A stretch of 64,000 bases of DNA from Lepidostoma basale (taxonomy: Eukaryota; Arthropoda; Insecta; Trichoptera; Lepidostomatidae), in contig JAHDVF020001018.1 in assembly GCA_022606425.2 (NCBI GenBank), forward strand, positions 992,001 through 1,056,000, given 5' to 3'. Below, in pieces: positions 61,485-64,000 of this stretch. Positions within the stretch are counted from its first letter, which is position 1; each line of letters starts with the position of its first letter. Position numbers and translations under genes: made by a program. Below the pieces are notes generated by a model that searched no databases, was not told the DNA's origin, and was given only the letters and a program-made list of their open reading frames with translations.

Positions 61485-62068
61485 AAACTAACTAACTAAC
61501 CATCACGCCGTCTCTCCGAAGAGGTTGGCAGAAGAAATGAACCGCCACACTGTTCTTTCCTGATATACTTCTCTCGGATCCTAAACATTCATACATCGTG
61601 TCATGCACGCACGTCGATTTATCCGACTCCTCACGTGGTCGACATATAATATTTGATTTATTTTATCGTTCCATATGCCGTAACTTGTATATTTTGAATA
61701 ATTTAAAATGAATAATTTAATTGTTTTATTTGCCATTTTTATTAAATCGGTGTTCATAATGATGAGTAGCTTTAGCACGATTAATGAAGGATCTTTAAAT
61801 ATTCCAATAAAACTAATAAGAAAGGGACACTAAGATGGTTTAGACATATAGAACGAATGGATAAGGGAAGAATGGCTTAAAAGATATATACAAGTAAAAT
61901 GAATGAGATAGGAGTCGAAGAACAATCGACGAGCATGCGTGTCACGGTTTTTGAATGTAGAAGACGCGCGAGAGTAATGCAGGATAAAACCTACTAGGAT
62001 AGAACTAACAAACTACCACGCCCCTTCGTAGAAACGGCGTGATGGTTTGTTAATTAGTTAGATTTCGA
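61485..62068. mobile_element. Two LINE-A fragments in opposite orientation
   Basis: 61485-61675 is antisense ((CTAA)n, GCCGTCTCTCCGAAGAGG, GTGTCATGCACGCACGTCGA). 61800-62068 is sense (AAGAAAGGGACACTAAGATG to AACGGCGTGATGGTTTG) with deletions. Tails point outward, as at 22757-23382. Confidence 0.65.
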
Positions 62069-62069
62069 A

Positions 62070-62735
62070 TGCATTTTATTTTAGCAAACGTATAACATTT
62101 CGAGATAACGGGGCAGGTTGAAATTTTCTATTTACAAACGAATAGAAGGACATAGCAATCCCTCTTGATTACATCCACAAGGATGCACCTAAATGATATC
62201 TAATGCACCCGGGCATCCTCCAGTCACGCTGACTAAGCACCGCCGCGAGCCCATTGTCCTCCGAAAATTAATCCTTGGCCCTTCAGGAAGTTTCTGGTAA
62301 CACCAAGTTCACCGCACACGTGTCAAGTAACCAGCCCTTTGTATTAACTTTTTACTCCGAGTACCTTAAACACTGACACACGTAAATTCAAAGATAACAC
62401 GTTGAAACTGTTTTAACCACAATATACTCTTTAGACCTTCTATCTAGCCATCTCTTCACTTCATGCAGTCGGCCTCTTCAAAATATTCTCCATGTTTTTC
62501 TGACTTGCGCGACTCTTACCCATATTTTCCTCCAAATGGAATTATGTAATTATATATAATAATATAAAATAAATTAAAATGAATAAATTAAAATGAAAAT
62601 GTCGTCAGTCCATATTTTCTGGGGTCAACCGATGCCGCTTTTCCCTTCTCAAGGTCTCCACATCAAGACATCAAGAATGTTGTGTAAAATAACATGCTTA
62701 TTTTACACACCATTTTCTCTGATGACATTATTTTA
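62070..62735. other. No gene supported
   Basis: 62200-62340 is GC-richer but has no convincing exon on either strand. The rest is anonymous. Confidence 0.35.
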
Positions 62736-62739
62736 TTTC

Positions 62740-62960
62740 GTTTTGATAAAAACTTCCGTTTTTCAAGTTTTTTTGTATTTTATGGGAGTGAAATATTTAC
62801 CTTGTGTTCATTATCAAATGTTTTGTTATCTCATTTGATAATACCCTAGCAATGAGTAACATGTCACTCCCACAAAATATTATATAATATAATAAAACAT
62901 CTAGAAAACGAACATTTTCATCAATATATTGCATCATTTAATATTGAGTCTTAAGAAATA
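62740..62960. repeat. TTCTAGAA palindromic repeat, both arms
   Basis: Left arm AACTTCCGTTTTTCAAGTTT, TTATGGGAGTGAAATATTTA, CCTTGTGTTCATTATCAAAT. Right arm TTTGATAATACCCTAGCAAT, GAGTAACATGTCACTCCCAC, ...AAACATCTAGAAAACG. The GAAAC is mutated on both arms. Confidence 0.6.
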
Positions 62961-62964
62961 ATAT

Positions 62965-63880
62965 TTTTTCGTTTTTTCTAGAACAAACAAATTTTCATTA
63001 AAAATATTAGAGTAAACGGAAATATGCCCGTTTACCATTTTTTTTTTTTAATACATTTTTAAAAATGTAACTAAGGTTTAATTCATTTTTATGGGATTAA
63101 AAATTATACGTAAACGAATTACTAGTAATTAAGAAAATTATATTTTATTCAGAATAAAATAATACCGTTATTCTTAAATTCTAGTGTGAATCCATCTAGA
63201 TTCGAAAACGTTCGTTTTTAATTTATTATACAATAATATTTTAATATAATAACATTATTTCAATACCATATCCAAAATACAAATGGAATAGAATTTTCAA
63301 CTTGTGAGTTTATAAACATGTCTTGTATGATAAAGAATGATATACTCGTATACGTTATGCGTATTCTTAAATATATTTTTGGATGAATGATTTTTTCAAG
63401 TGGAAGTATTTCAGTCTTACTACTTATGGATCAACCTGATACTTAATGCACTTACTTCACTCATATATTTTTTATGAATACCACAGAGAAATAAATTGAT
63501 TATCTATATATAATATTTTGGCCATAAAGGATGTGATAAGCAATTATTTTAAATCTCTTAATTCATATCATGATATACTAACGAGTAACAGAAAAGTAAG
63601 GATCCTATTTATTGAATAGTTATTAACACACAAACTTAAAATATGTAATTATTTTGCGGCTTTAGTGTGAAGTTGGCTGTGAAAAAATACAATAAAGTCC
63701 TCTATTGGGAAAAAAACGAAATTGCTTTCCGAACAAACAAATAGTTGGCCAATCATTGACTGAAAACTCAAAATAAAGGCGTCATTCGTTTGTTTTAATA
63801 AGAGCTGTATTCAGGCAGCAATCTCTGGTGCTCTAAAATCCACAATATGAAAAAACAAAGACATCGCCATTAAGAGTAAA
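62965..63880. other. No recognised feature
   Basis: AT-rich anonymous sequence. Confidence 0.4.
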
Positions 63881-63887
63881 ATGAGAA

Positions 63888-64000
63888 TTTATAAAGCATG
63901 CGTAAGACCAACAATAGCATATGGCGTCGAAGCAAGGGCAGACACAGTAAGGACCAAACAAGTTTTGAGGACTTCCGAGATGAAGACATTGAGGATGATA
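63888..64000 (+). mobile_element. LINE-C fragment running off the window
   Basis: IYKACVRPTIAYGVEARADT then VRTKQVLRTSEMKTLRM. It matches the start of 33585-33975 without the frameshift seen there, and continues beyond the end. Confidence 0.7.

Noticed and set aside
62200..62340. Possible exon in the GC-richer patch
   Set aside because: Frames are short, no matching acceptor/donor pair with recognisable protein; not enough support.

Overview
Eukaryotic, very AT-rich, intron-containing DNA with GT-AG splice sites, LINE 3' ends, tRNA-derived SINEs, piggyBac/hAT/mariner-type elements and a silver/carboxypeptidase-D-type gene. This points to an arthropod, most likely an insect. The order is not resolvable from the sequence alone. 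Nothing bacterial or viral was seen.

Host genes. (1) 156-1551, + strand: the last two coding exons of a Rab28-like small GTPase ending in a CaaX box. (2) 3217-7428, + strand: four exons giving the C-terminal ~200 residues of replication factor C subunit 5. Its ATPase-bearing N-terminal half is not found in the window, although Rab28 ends only 1.7 kb upstream. (3) 11022-26688, - strand: all coding exons of a secreted M14-type (carboxypeptidase D / silver-like) metallocarboxypeptidase. It has a signal peptide, one complete catalytic domain with all expected zinc and catalytic residues, a transthyretin-like domain, and two candidate alternative terminal exons that are both in phase. (4) About 60250-60824, + strand: a GC-richer block ending in ATG TCT ATC G and a strong donor, read as promoter plus first coding exon of a gene that continues elsewhere. 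GC-rich blocks at 47.9-49.3 kb on the - strand may be upstream untranslated exons of gene 3 or of another gene.

Everything else is repeat-derived. At least eight LINE families are represented almost only by the extreme C-terminus of the reverse-transcriptase ORF plus the 3' end. The commonest (LINE-A, with a (TTAG)n or (TTTG)n tail) has about 20 copies. hAT-type elements carry perfect or near-perfect 8-bp target duplications (15879-16128, 8417-8665, 11329-11919, 28812-29525, 34736-35104). piggyBac-like MITEs are bounded by TTAA (542-1198, 3514-4000). There are mariner-like remnants, two tRNA-headed SINE families, a modular repeat (X/Y), a 120-bp higher-order minisatellite in a carboxypeptidase intron and a ~48-bp minisatellite split by a LINE. 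Nested insertions allow relative dating at several places.

The most unusual signal is a short structured motif that recurs in several otherwise unrelated repeat families: a CTGAWGA-like box, a perfect stem-loop, GAAAC, and a short palindrome ending in TC. It is usually arranged as inverted pairs. It resembles the conserved parts of a hammerhead ribozyme, but with one extra base before helix II and poor helix I, so activity is not assumed.

From about 35 kb to 60 kb no protein-coding host exon could be supported.
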